Below are positions 23,601 to 33,368 of a stretch of 64,000 bases of DNA, piece after piece. Each line of letters opens with the position of its first letter. The first letter of the stretch is position 1. The notes below the pieces were generated by a model. That model had not been told where the DNA came from and made no database searches. It was given only the letters and a program-made list of their open reading frames with translations. The DNA comes from Hippophae tibetana. Taxonomy: Eukaryota > Streptophyta > Magnoliopsida > Rosales > Elaeagnaceae. Location: the NCBI GenBank assembly GCA_037013495.1, contig CM072805.1, positions 41,893,169 to 41,957,168 on the forward strand, written 5' to 3'. A program made the translations under genes and the position numbers.

Positions 23601-26600
23601 AAATTCATTAATAGCGTTTCCCCTTTCTACAAAATATATCTAACTCATGATTGCTTATGGAATTCAAGTAGCCAGACACATTGTCAGATGAAGGAACAAA
23701 ATCCATCCATACTCTTGCTAAAACGATAGGCTCACATGTCAATTGTTATTATCACAAAAATGTGATGTAACAGTGCTCTAAAAGTATTGTTTCAAACAAA
23801 GATAAAATTCAAATAATCTCCAAAACTATATTGATGTCAGTTTCCTTATTCCAGATCCCGAAAAGGTAATTGCAAAAATATCAGCAATGCAAGCAGTCAT
23901 TCTAAGTTCCCAGTTGAAAGAAATGTTGAAGAATGTAAGTACGCAAGATTCATATCAAGGGATTTACAAACCAGTCAAACTTGTATATCAGCCCAGGGAA
24001 CCTTTCTTTGTTATTATACAGGTAATTTTCAATCATGCCATTATTATCTACTTCAGGCTGTGAAACTTCACGTTGAAAGCTTCAAAAAAGGTTAGCAAAC
24101 TTTAAAGAGGCAACCTAAATCCGTAGAATAATATTATCATAGATGTTAACAAGGGTTTGAAACTTTAATTTTAAATGAATACACGACATATATCAAGAAC
24201 CAATACACTTGATGAATTCTATACACTACATATATCACCAGTTGAAAGTAAATTCTATAACTAGTTAGAATAATCAAGCCAGCCGGTTTCCAGTATAGTT
24301 GGTAAAATCTTGTCAGTCCTGGTTCGAATCACCACACTTGAATATATAAAAAGTTAAGACTTATCAATTGCTATACGCTAACCGATTCGTGTTATGACTA
24401 AGCCCTATGTTTCAACAAGAACACCACCCAGGAAGAGCTGCAGAACATTTGCAAAATCTTTTGTTATGCATCTCATAGTATAAAGTATGAACCGTGTATA
24501 AACCATTCCTTACTTGCACTATAGTCAACTCATAAGTTGCTTTACTAACTTGAAATATGAATTAATTACATCTTCAATTGAAGCAACTTCTCAATCTCCT
24601 CAGTAATGCAACTTAACCAGACAAGAATAATCATACTAGAAATAAATCCTCAATTGTTATGGCATTGTTAAGTTACATCCAACACCACCAAAGCTGCTAG
24701 CATTAACCTTGTGAAATAATTGCCTAATACCAAGGGCGGAACATAGTGGGGACTATACATAGCTTTGGCAAAATGTTTTACAAAAAATTAATTACATGTA
24801 TATTTTTAACATTAAATAAATATTTTATTTGAAATAATATATTATGTTCATTTTTTTCTGTGCATATTTTGGTATATTGTTACATGTTTCAACAATGTTT
24901 AGTAAATATGTGACACAACTAACATATGTGAACTGTGAGTAAAATGGTTAAACATGAATATTTTTGTTCACCTATTTAACAAACATTAATTAGTTGTATA
25001 CATAGAGTTATAATAGTATATATCATATAAAAATATTTCTTAAGTCAATGGTGTAATTCAAAAGTACTTCATATATTTATTTTTAATTTATGATAATAGA
25101 ATTTTAATATCAAATATTATAAGAATTAAAATAAAAAATAAGATGATAAGAAACTTTAAACGAAAACTTTTAATTTTTTTATATTTTGTAATTTAATTTT
25201 ATCTATTATTATATTATTTCATATTCTACTTTAATAATTTTTTATTTTATTTGAAATTTTTTAATATGAAATTTTTAATATTTTTCTCATAAATTTTCAT
25301 TCATTTTTATCACAATTATAAAATTGGCCCATTTCTTTACTTCAAGAAAATCTACGAAACAAGTGCAGACAAACAAAATATGTATATTTATTATTTTTTT
25401 AATTTGTAACAAATATATTCTCGAGCTTAAAATCCTAAATCATATATTATTCTATATATTTTAATATATTTCTTTTAGTTTTAGTTTTTAACACTTATAC
25501 ATATGTGATATACTTATTAAATTATTATATTTTTATCTTTTTATTTATATTAGATAATTTTTGTTATGAGTTATAATGTACTAATTCTATTTTTTTATTT
25601 TGTAACAAATATACTCTCAAACTTAAAATCCTAAATCATATATTATTCTATATATTTTAATATATATTTTTTAGTTTTAGTTTTTAATACTTATACATAT
25701 GTGATATACTTATTAAATTATTATATTTTTATCTTTTTATTTATATTAGATAATTTTTATTATGAGTTATAATGTACTAACTCTATTTTTCTCTTGTAAC
25801 ATATCATGATATATTTTTTACTCCAAATATTTAAATACAACACTCTATTTTGTATAAAAAAATTACACTTTAACCCCCTCAAATTATATTTCTAACTCCA
25901 CCCCACCCTAATACATTGTGGAATGTTTAGGATCATCAGAAGCAAGTACTTCAATCCAAAGCATATTTTATATTGAATTACATCATAAGTCTTACCAGAA
26001 TGAGTTTTTCATACTTTTGACAGCCACATAAAATCTTAGCAGTGTTTCCAATGCGTTTCAAAGAAGATTCAGACGTGATTATTGCAACAGCATTCTTTCA
26101 GGTGTGATGGCTAGAGATTAAATAGAGATCTTTCCATTAATAACTGCATATTATATCCCTCTAATTAATAAACTAATTATCTTACTTCTATTGAGATAGG
26201 AGCTTATGGATGTAGGAAGTTCTGAAAAATGGGTCAAAGCACCTTCTTGTAGCTGGTCACCTATTCCTCCTCCAGAATTGAGAGGAGAGCCTTTTGAAGA
26301 TCTGAGCACAAATGGAGGATTTGTTTCTTTTGGTAACCTCAAATTCTCACCTCCTTAGGTGTAAAGTCCATGTTTAGCTTTATCTTACTTTGACAACTGA
26401 ACTATAGCCAAACATAAAGAAAAATGTATCAGATACGAACATATATCCCCCCAAGTTCTCAGAAGCATAAAGGGTCCTAAAGAATACAATTCAAAAATTG
26501 ATAAGACAATTTTTGAGCATCTGTGCAAAATTGACAGCTTGTTTGTTTCATACACCAAATGCATGAGGCTGCATAGAGTGAGCTATGATAGTTTTGAAAT

Positions 26601-27945
26601 AAAGTTCTTAGAACTAATTCACATGAATGTTTGCATTTCCATTAACTTTAGGTGTGTGATATACAAAATCTTGTCCATATTATATTCAGAAAGTAATAAC
26701 CAATAAGTCATTATAACTTATATAATAAGAAAGAAACTATTGTAATCAAGCAAGGAATATAAACTAAACAGATAAATGTTGGATCTTGATATATCAAGCA
26801 CAGTTTGAGTCAACTCAATCTTAAGACATTTAATTATGAAACATACAGATATATTATCACGTCACGTGAGAGGAAAAAGGCTAGACAATACTGTTTGGAG
26901 TTTATTGAACTTCTATGCCTACGTTAAATATCATGTAAAGGTACAACTTTGGTCTCTCTCCTGCTACAAAATTTTATTCCTTATGAATCATAGAACTCTT
27001 AAGCACCACATAACATACAACTTTGGCTGACAATATCTCACAAACAGAGCACTAGAGGTTTCATTCAAAGAAGGATGAGGAAGCGCTTGGACAATCTAGT
27101 TCAGGTACTAGACCGACAATGTTAAAATGATATTATGGATTATATTCTGAGCAACATACAATGTTTTTTTTTTCTTTCTACATGCAAAGCGCGCACCTAA
27201 ATGAACCAGCACGGTAACAGATCAATAATTAACATGAGTATACTGCACTTAATCAATAACCATAATCAGAAATCAATTAAATTTATATACCCACTATCTA
27301 GGAAGCCTTATTTTCTAACCTGGACTTGTAGGTACTGCACAAGCCTAACCTGGAGGAAGAAGAAGAAGAAGAAGAAAGTGACAATATTCCAGGTTTGTTT
27401 TAAGATTATGCACTACAGGAATAACTGAAGCAAAAGATAAAATAAATAGAGGCAGTTTATTTATCTCCCAACAATAAAGGCACCTTTAATATCTGACAGA
27501 CACAAAATACGGAAGTGAACTAAATTACATGTATAATTCAGGTCGGGCCTTGACAAGGCCGCCTTGTCATCTGGGACAATTACAATTTAAAAAGTTAAGG
27601 CATTGCATTTATAACAACATCGCTTTCACTCAGCCTTTTTTCACTTGCTATTATCAACTGCAGTGAATTGATAATGGGCCAAAATACATGCATTTGTTTA
27701 AGGTATGTACTGTAAAAAATATGATTTCTTTCCAAACTATTGCAGGATGCAGGTGGATGGGAAGAGTGGTGAATTTATCAAAACCTAAAATCCTCAAACG
27801 CAGATGCAGTAATTTTAGCAGGAAGATAAAGAGAATCCACTCACGAATTAGAATCCATGGATTTGGGCGTTTTCGCAGGAGATGGCTGAAAATGCCAAAG
27901 TTTTATTCGTCAACGGCATATACTAGATTGAGGAAAGTAGATTAA
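14699..27945 (+). CDS. ARPC2B: Actin-related protein 2/3 complex subunit 2B
   Basis: Ten exons join without a frame break: 14699-14757, 15590-15656, 15894-16101, 23855-24021, 26024-26101, 26200-26332, 26849-26940, 27048-27104, 27344-27392 and 27746-27945, giving 369 residues. All introns are GT-AG. The product matches Arabidopsis ARPC2B (At2g33385, about 374 residues) along its length. Landmarks are [16 protein letters not shown] near the start, [66 protein letters not shown] and a basic C-terminus. ARPC2 is one of the two core scaffold subunits of the ARP2/3 complex, which nucleates branched actin filaments in the cytoplasm. Exon 9 encodes eight consecutive Glu residues from a GAA repeat. 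Intron 3 (7,753 bp) is almost entirely nested copia DNA. Confidence 0.93.
16347..16554 (+). repeat. 5' LTR of the outer copia
   Basis: Starts TGTTCGAGTCTTTAAGGG and ends CCTAACA, 208 bp. It matches 23316-23512 in order with scattered differences. A TATATAATAG word near 16470 may be its TATA box. Confidence 0.85.
16558..16569 (+). other. Primer-binding site, initiator tRNA-Met type
   Basis: TGGTATCAAAGC differs by one base from TGGTATCAGAGC, the complement of the plant initiator tRNA-Met 3' end used by most copia elements. It lies 3 bp after the 5' LTR. Confidence 0.85.
16603..17654 (+). pseudogene. Copia gag and 5' part of reverse transcriptase (outer element)
   Basis: The frame from 16603 has a [15 protein letters not shown] Gag start and continues, after a stop at 16722-16724, in 16727-17092 as the UBN2-type Gag region. 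The Gag reading ends in a stop at 17090-17092, and RT sequence follows directly ([17 protein letters not shown] near 17135-17185, [10 protein letters not shown] near 17270). Stops at 17348 and near 17425 break it. A YVDDLIF catalytic motif is visible near 17535-17555. The protein is defective. Confidence 0.8.
17661..18125 (-). repeat. 3' LTR of the inner copia
   Basis: Ends in ATTTAACA on the plus strand beside the polypurine tract. It matches 22007-22439, with a short extra segment near 17905-17930 that is absent from the other copy. Confidence 0.88.
18130..21558 (-). pseudogene. Copia gag-pol of the inner element, broken, integrase core deleted
   Basis: Reading down the minus strand: a Gag N-terminal region (21558-21211), a UBN2 region and a zinc knuckle [14 protein letters not shown] (about 20845-20805). 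A protease start, WILDS, lies near 20705, where the usual active-site motif is altered to [10 protein letters not shown] pre-integrase region follows at 20630-20330. Then a junction near 20320 jumps to the end of the integrase core ([12 protein letters not shown], about 20305-20270), so most of the catalytic core is gone. The integrase C-terminal part (20245-19910), RT (19588-19160) and RNase H (18843-18130) follow, separated by stops and frameshifts. Confidence 0.85.
22007..22439 (-). repeat. 5' LTR of the inner copia
   Basis: Starts TGTGCGCAGAAACAATAAAT and ends TATTCAACA on the plus strand. It lies next to the primer-binding site, so it is the 5' LTR of the minus-strand element. Confidence 0.88.
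22440..23230 (+). pseudogene. 3' part of RT and RNase H of the outer copia
   Basis: Continues the outer element after the inner insertion. It has [11 protein letters not shown] near 22480-22510, the [20 protein letters not shown] region near 22615-22675, the [20 protein letters not shown]ase H motif near 22852-22910, and the end of RNase H near 23080-23200. Stops near 22747 and 22982 and frameshifts break it. Confidence 0.82.
23316..23512 (+). repeat. 3' LTR of the outer copia
   Basis: Starts TGTCCGAGTCTTTAGGGG and ends TTACTAACA, 197 bp. A purine-rich stretch (23296-23315) precedes it as a polypurine tract. Confidence 0.85.
24283..24345 (+). repeat. tRNA-like fragment, possible SINE head
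   Basis: Within ARPC2B intron 4, a box A-like TATAGTTGGTAAAA is followed about 20 bases later by a perfect box B, GGTTCGAATC. The spacing is shorter than in a tRNA, and acceptor-stem pairing is poor, so it is not a functional tRNA gene. It may be the tRNA-related head of a decayed SINE. Confidence 0.4.
25405..25798. repeat. Tandem duplication, 196 bp unit
   Basis: TGTAACAAATATA at 25405 and 25601 begins two nearly identical units of about 196 bp, both very AT-rich. A third TGTAACATAT at 25795 marks the end. The repeat lies in ARPC2B intron 4 and does not touch an exon. Confidence 0.88.
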
Positions 27946-30600
27946 TTATGATCCATATAAAACATGATGCAACTTAATAGAATATTTAGGAATATGGATA
28001 TCATAAGAAATTTGCATACAAACTTTTTTCGTATACAGTACCATGTTTTATCAAGGGCTTCATACCGACCATGTCAACTACATACTACAAATCTATATTT
28101 TTGAAAATGCTATTTTCCTTAGTTCTCATTTCAATAGTAAAATCTTTATTATTTATATATCTTTTAAATAATGTAAAAAATATATATAAAACGAGGTTAA
28201 AAATTAATTTCATTAATTTTTTATAAATATTCATTTTTTTACCACTATTTCACTTTGAATTGACTTAATGAATAACAAAGAATTTTTTTTATTAAATTAG
28301 TTATAATAGTCAAAGATATACCAAGAGTGAACTTGAGGGAGTCGAACCCATACAAAAAAATTTAAATTGAATATATTCACACAATTCGATTACATTCTAC
28401 TATTATTTCAAATCATATAAGTCTTGTAAAAGAACTTAACAAATGTTAAAGTAAATTTTGGCAATGCCAAGTCTTAAAAGCATAAGACACTTCAAAAGGT
28501 GTTAATTCACACGAAACATAATTATCAAATAAAGTTCTATGCATCATTTGAAATGAGATCTTTCACATTTATAAATAATTATAAATAAACAAATCTTATT
28601 CATCATGAAAGTTTTGAAATTTACGGTGTAAGAAAATAGATGTATGTGAGTAGTAAACATTGGTTAGTATGACACATGTGAAATACATCCAAAAGCTCTT
28701 TAGTATTAGGAGGCCAAGAAAGTGAGTCTTTATTAGATACAAACAGGTGTAAGAAAGGTCTATCTCGGGCCCTTTATATATAGAGCTAGTTTTTTCTATT
28801 TAATCTATTTAATATTAAACAAGTGTAATTAGTGCATGATAAATATTTAATTGCTTAAATATTTATTAAATTTATCTTTATTTTTATATCGGTAGTTTAA
28901 ATATTCAATCATAACAAGATGTTTAGGTTATTAATTTTGTTTCTAAAAATTTGTTGAATTATTTAAAAATCACATTATTCTTCTTTAGATCTACCTTGAA
29001 AATATATTTATCACTTTCTATAAGTGATTCGTACACTTGCGAACTATTTTATAAATCTAATAAAATTTATATGCAATAATTTTGAGCATCAATGTACTCA
29101 AAATATCTCAATGACTCAATCTGTGGTTAGTTGACAACAATGCAAACAACACAAAACTCAAAACCAATACTAGAAATGCATGGCCAACAAACAACAATCT
29201 CATCAAAGCAACACCGCATAAACTATCTTCCTCGAGATCAAGCCATGGATTAGCATCTTTCTTACCCGGATCTAGAGAAAATGTATTTTTTACACCCTTT
29301 CAATCCAAAAGCATCAATACACAAAGATAACCCAAATTGTGATATCCAAGTATCCTTAAAAACTAAACCTAAAGATAGCAAAATTTAGTAGAATATGATC
29401 GTGGTCTAACTAATAAGTAGAATCAACAATTGGCACAAACAAGAGTTAATACACCTAACAAATCATACACATTGATACTTACACCATTATTTCCTTTGCC
29501 CAAAAATGAATAATGAATAATAACCAGCACAAACAAGAGTTAATACACCTAACAAATCATACACATCGATACTTACACCAGTAATTCCTTTGCCCAAAAA
29601 TGAATAATGAGTTAAAAAAGAAATATTTCCTTGGCATGTAAAGGATTAAAATACTCTCGAAAAATCATCAAAAATATGAGTATCCAGAAGAGGAAAACCA
29701 TTGCTGATTGTTGCAAAAATCTGAATCTTAAAAGAAAATGTTGTTGTTCAATTCTCACTTTATTTGTAGAGAGTATGGTCATAATGGATTTTCTAAGTGT
29801 AGTAATAGGTTTCAATTCTTTATACTCCGAGTAATAACCAACCATAAGGACACTATAGTTCCATGTAAAGTTCCACATAGGAAACAAGCACGACTCCCAC
29901 CAAGATGAATGCTATATTATCTCAAGTCATGTACTCATTGAAGTCACGTAGCCATGCGGTGAGCACAAAACGAACTATTCTTTTGCATTTTAGTAAAGAA
30001 TATCACGTGTTCGTCGCATTTAGTGGCATACGCCTATGTTTTGTTAAAAAAATTTAATGTTAAGTGATTAAAATCACACCGAGGTCTATGGCTTGAATGT
30101 ATTTGTGTATTAGGATTGTATTTGGTTGCTAACAAGTGTTTAATGAAATGAGGCTGAGGGGTTGGAAAATAATCATATTAGATGTTAAAAATCCACTACG
30201 AAATAAAAATAAGACTTAAGTATTCTGGTTAAATTATTATTATATCGTACATTTTCATTAAAAACTTTGATTTCTCTTTCATATACAAATGAGAAAAGAA
30301 AATTCAAGAAAAAGACATTCAACTTCAAATGACTGGTAGTACCATGTATGTACCTAAGAATCATAGGCTACTGGGATAAGAATCAAACACAAATAAAAAG
30401 ACCACTAGTAATGAGATACACGTTTTTGAAGAAAAACCAAACTAAAATCTAAGCCTCCTAAATATGTGGCCCAAAAGTTGATACCTTCTATTCCATCCAA
30501 TTATAAAACCAAGGCTCTCAAATTTACACCAAGTCAAAATATCAACTCTTTCACATAATCAAGAACAAACTATCAGACTTGCTACCAAGTTGTCAGCTGA
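27946..30600. other. Intergenic AT-rich region between ARPC2B and the PGR5 pseudogene
   Basis: The first few hundred bases should hold the ARPC2B 3' UTR. The rest is AT-rich with no supportable gene; the open frames near 29612-29887 lack recognisable features. A 94 bp tandem duplication lies at 29433-29611. Confidence 0.5.
29433..29611. repeat. Tandem duplication, 94 bp unit
   Basis: The segment starting GCACAAACAAGAGTTAATAC at 29433 recurs at 29527 with few differences (ATTG versus ATCG, CCATTATTT versus CCAGTAATT). It is a recent local duplication. Confidence 0.9.
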
Positions 30601-31002
30601 AGAAGTTGGGAAAGTTCTTTGGTTGGTGAAGATTGTATTATGTCATACAAAACACAAGTTCGAGTTGGAAAGGCTACTTTAGGATCACATACTATGATGA
30701 AGAATGTTAATGAAGGGAAGGGTATCTTTGCTCCTGCTGTCGTTGTTAAGTAATATTATTGGCAAGAAACGCTTTAATCAACTTAGTGGAAAAGCTATTG
30801 CTTTACACTCTCGGGTAGGTATTCCTCATTATGCTTCTATCAACATAATATCAACAACAATTTCTTCCTGTGTTCCTAATTCACTTATATGAGTTTTAAG
30901 GTAATAACTGAGTTCTGCAAATCAACAGGTGCCGATGGGAAACAACAAGGATTGATTCAGTTGGCAAAGAAAAATGGGGAAAGGCTTGGCTTTCTTGCGT
31001 GA
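30601..31002 (+). pseudogene. PGR5: PGR5 (proton gradient regulation 5) pseudogene
   Basis: Two exon-like blocks, 30601-30814 and 30901-31002, flank an 86 bp GT-AG intron and match the chloroplast protein PGR5. Block 1 reads SWESSLVGED, then MMKNVNEGKGIFAPAVVV. Block 2 reads VITEFCKSTGADGKQQGL and ends KKNGERLGFLA with a stop. Intact PGR5 acts in cyclic electron flow around photosystem I at the thylakoid. Here an in-frame TGA at 30598-30600 cuts off the transit peptide. A net 2 bp loss near 30748-30752 shifts the frame after VVV, giving an immediate TAA, while the next frame continues NIIGKKRFNQLSGKAIALHS. Because the intron is kept, it is a decayed duplicate and not a retrocopy. A sequence error at the frameshift is possible, but the upstream stop and missing start also argue for decay. 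Confidence 0.8.
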
Positions 31003-31171
31003 TGAACCACTCAAACATATCCATTTTATTGTTGTCCTTTGAGAAATGGTTTGGAGTTCAGATCTCATTCGAAGACTTCCAAAGAAATGCTGGGCTTTCC
31101 ACAATAACAGAATGTAAACAGAATATGGAGTCCATATGATTCTTCTCAAATTTCAGTTTAGTTTGTAATAT

Positions 31172-31177
31172 TTATTT
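31172..31177 (-). terminator. Candidate poly(A) signal for eIF(iso)4E
   Basis: AATAAA on the minus strand, about 190 bp past the eIF(iso)4E stop, a typical plant 3' UTR distance. Plant poly(A) signals are loose, so this is tentative. Confidence 0.35.
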
Positions 31178-31367
31178 CTTAGATAGTCAAAATAAAATTA
31201 AAGATATCACAATGAGTGTCAAAATTCTATATTAGGAAAGTACAGAACAACACTGTGATTTGTTTAGTTTTCCTTAACAGAAGCCAATGGATCATAAAAA
31301 GTTGGTAAGCTTCACCAATATTTTGGTAACTGAGAAAGATCCACACAACAAACTGATCAAGCAGTTT

Positions 31368-33368
31368 TTAAACGGAATATCGAGATTTTGATGTTCTTTC
31401 TTTTTTAGCATCGTCCTGCAATATTAAAGGTAGTTAAGTTAAAGTTATAACCAGAAATCATACAACTGAAGTTTGATGACACAAATAAATTGAAGTTTAC
31501 ATGGAAGCTGTAAGTGATCTTGTCAGTGACGTCAATTATCTCCTTCCACTTCTTTCCAATGCCCATCTATAGAAGAGGATTGCAATTAACATTAATACAA
31601 CAATTAGATCATCAAATATTTATGTCACGGACCGTGAAGAACAAAAAAGCTTTGTATAACAAGCCACGATAAGGAACATGGAAAGTACACAGCAAAAGAT
31701 ATTAATGCTATCTTCACTAAAAGTTAAAGACCACGAATAACAAGTTTTGAAAAACTATTTGAATATAATAGATCGGGTGATTAACCTGTGTCGCAATGTA
31801 CCAACAAAACAAGGAATTAAATGCAATTATTAATAAAATTTACTAAGTGTTGTTGGGGAAAGAAGACCTGAGCAGCCTCATTTGCAGCTGCCTTGGTCCA
31901 CAATGAAAGTTTATCCTGCCTCTGGCGTACACTTGCCACCACACCACAGATCTCCTCAGCCTCATCAAATTGTTCTCCGATCAAAGCCATCAACTAGCCA
32001 ATAAGTTTGTAACTCATTATTTAAATAGAATCCATTTACACATATTGCAAGATTAACTTTAAGTTATCATATTTAGGGGAAAAATAAAAGAACAGAAGCA
32101 GAAATTAGATATTTACCGTTTCCAGCCACATTGTATCCAGGTTAGCCTTTCTGCTGCTAATGACAGTCCACTTTCCTCCATGAGCACACTCGGGATCTTC
32201 CCATTTAGGTTCAATCCCAGTTTTAAACAAGTGAAAATCTGCAGTTGCAGGCAACTTGCTGGGCTTGAATATCTGCTCATACAAACTGCAGAAGACATCT
32301 CACGTCAGTTTCAGCTCAGAAAATCCAAGTCAAGTGGGAAACCGTAGGACCAAACACCAATTAAAAACAAACTACTCAAATTGTAAGAGAAACAAAAGCA
32401 ACCCAAAAATTCATGTGCTCTGAGATTAAATTAAAAAACTTGGTAGACAACAAATTTATGTCAGGATTGTTGTTCTATTGTATTGTATCTGTACGAATGA
32501 AAACAGAAATGATTCAATGACAACAGGAGTGAAGCACATGAATAAAATCAAGGATGGATAACTCCCAAGTCCCTTAGTTATATTATGGAGAACAATTTAA
32601 TCTCTTTGTTATTTTGTTTGTATTATTTTAGTTCTTTTATTTTAAAAAAAAGTGACTGGTTTTGAAAAAGTTGACGCACAAGAGATCAATTCTTTTAATT
32701 TCATTTGATTTTTTCCTCCTATTTTATTAACTCTTATTGAGATATCAATTTTATAGATTACTTTTAATAATGATTATAAAATGGATAAAAAATAAAAATA
32801 AAATTTCATTATTTGTTCCATGTTGTTAATTTTTTTTATTATAAAAAAGGACTAAATTGATATAGGAAAATAACAAATGTCCGACTGACATAACTAAAGA
32901 AGCGTGGGTGCATTTCTCTAAAATCAAATATATAATCCTCAAGCAATAACATTACTGAATCCAACACAGCAATTCTGATATATTGACTCCATTTACTGAG
33001 AGAATTCCCCATTAACCAAATTAAAAAAGAAATAATAAAATACAAGATTCCCATGAATCACATCACAAGGAAAGTACATAAATCCAAACAAGAAAAAAAA
33101 AACGATCAACAAAAAATTCATGAGGAAAGGACACAATAATTTGAGATGGGTACCTCCAAAACTCCTCAACGGTGTCGAAAGTGTAGACCATCCGAAGGGA
33201 GGATCCCCAAGCGGCGCCTTGTTTGGGTTTGGACTGATTGTCGAACCAAAACGTCCAACTCTTCTCCAACTTGTGTGGACCCGTCTGCTGCTTTGCCTCA
33301 GTCTCCGCCGCAACAGCTCCTTCTGGTGCAATATTCCCCTCGATAGCGGCAGCAACCTCTGTCGCCAT
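31368..33368 (-). CDS. eIF(iso)4E: Eukaryotic translation initiation factor isoform 4E
   Basis: Five exons on the minus strand, 33368-33154, 32285-32117, 31993-31868, 31566-31501 and 31415-31368, join in frame to 207 residues. This is the usual length and five-exon layout of plant eIF(iso)4E. The protein binds the mRNA 5' cap and pairs with eIF(iso)4G to recruit ribosomes. Landmarks are [15 protein letters not shown] near residues 32-46, cap-stacking Trp54 and Trp100 with Glu101 beside it (EPKWEDPE), Trp160 (LSLWTK) and the conserved Cys105 and Cys144. The C-terminus is KSRYSV. The start is the first ATG; an open frame continues upstream without another ATG. The isoform rather than canonical eIF4E is supported by GAAWGSSLR, by GIGKKWKEI and by the short N-terminus. 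Plant eIF(iso)4E is a known host factor for several potyviruses. The gene looks intact. Confidence 0.95.

Noticed and set aside
28330..28400. Minus-strand GGGTTCGACTCCC, like a tRNA T-arm or SINE box B
   Set aside because: No box A at the right distance and no tRNA fold, so it is not supported as a feature.
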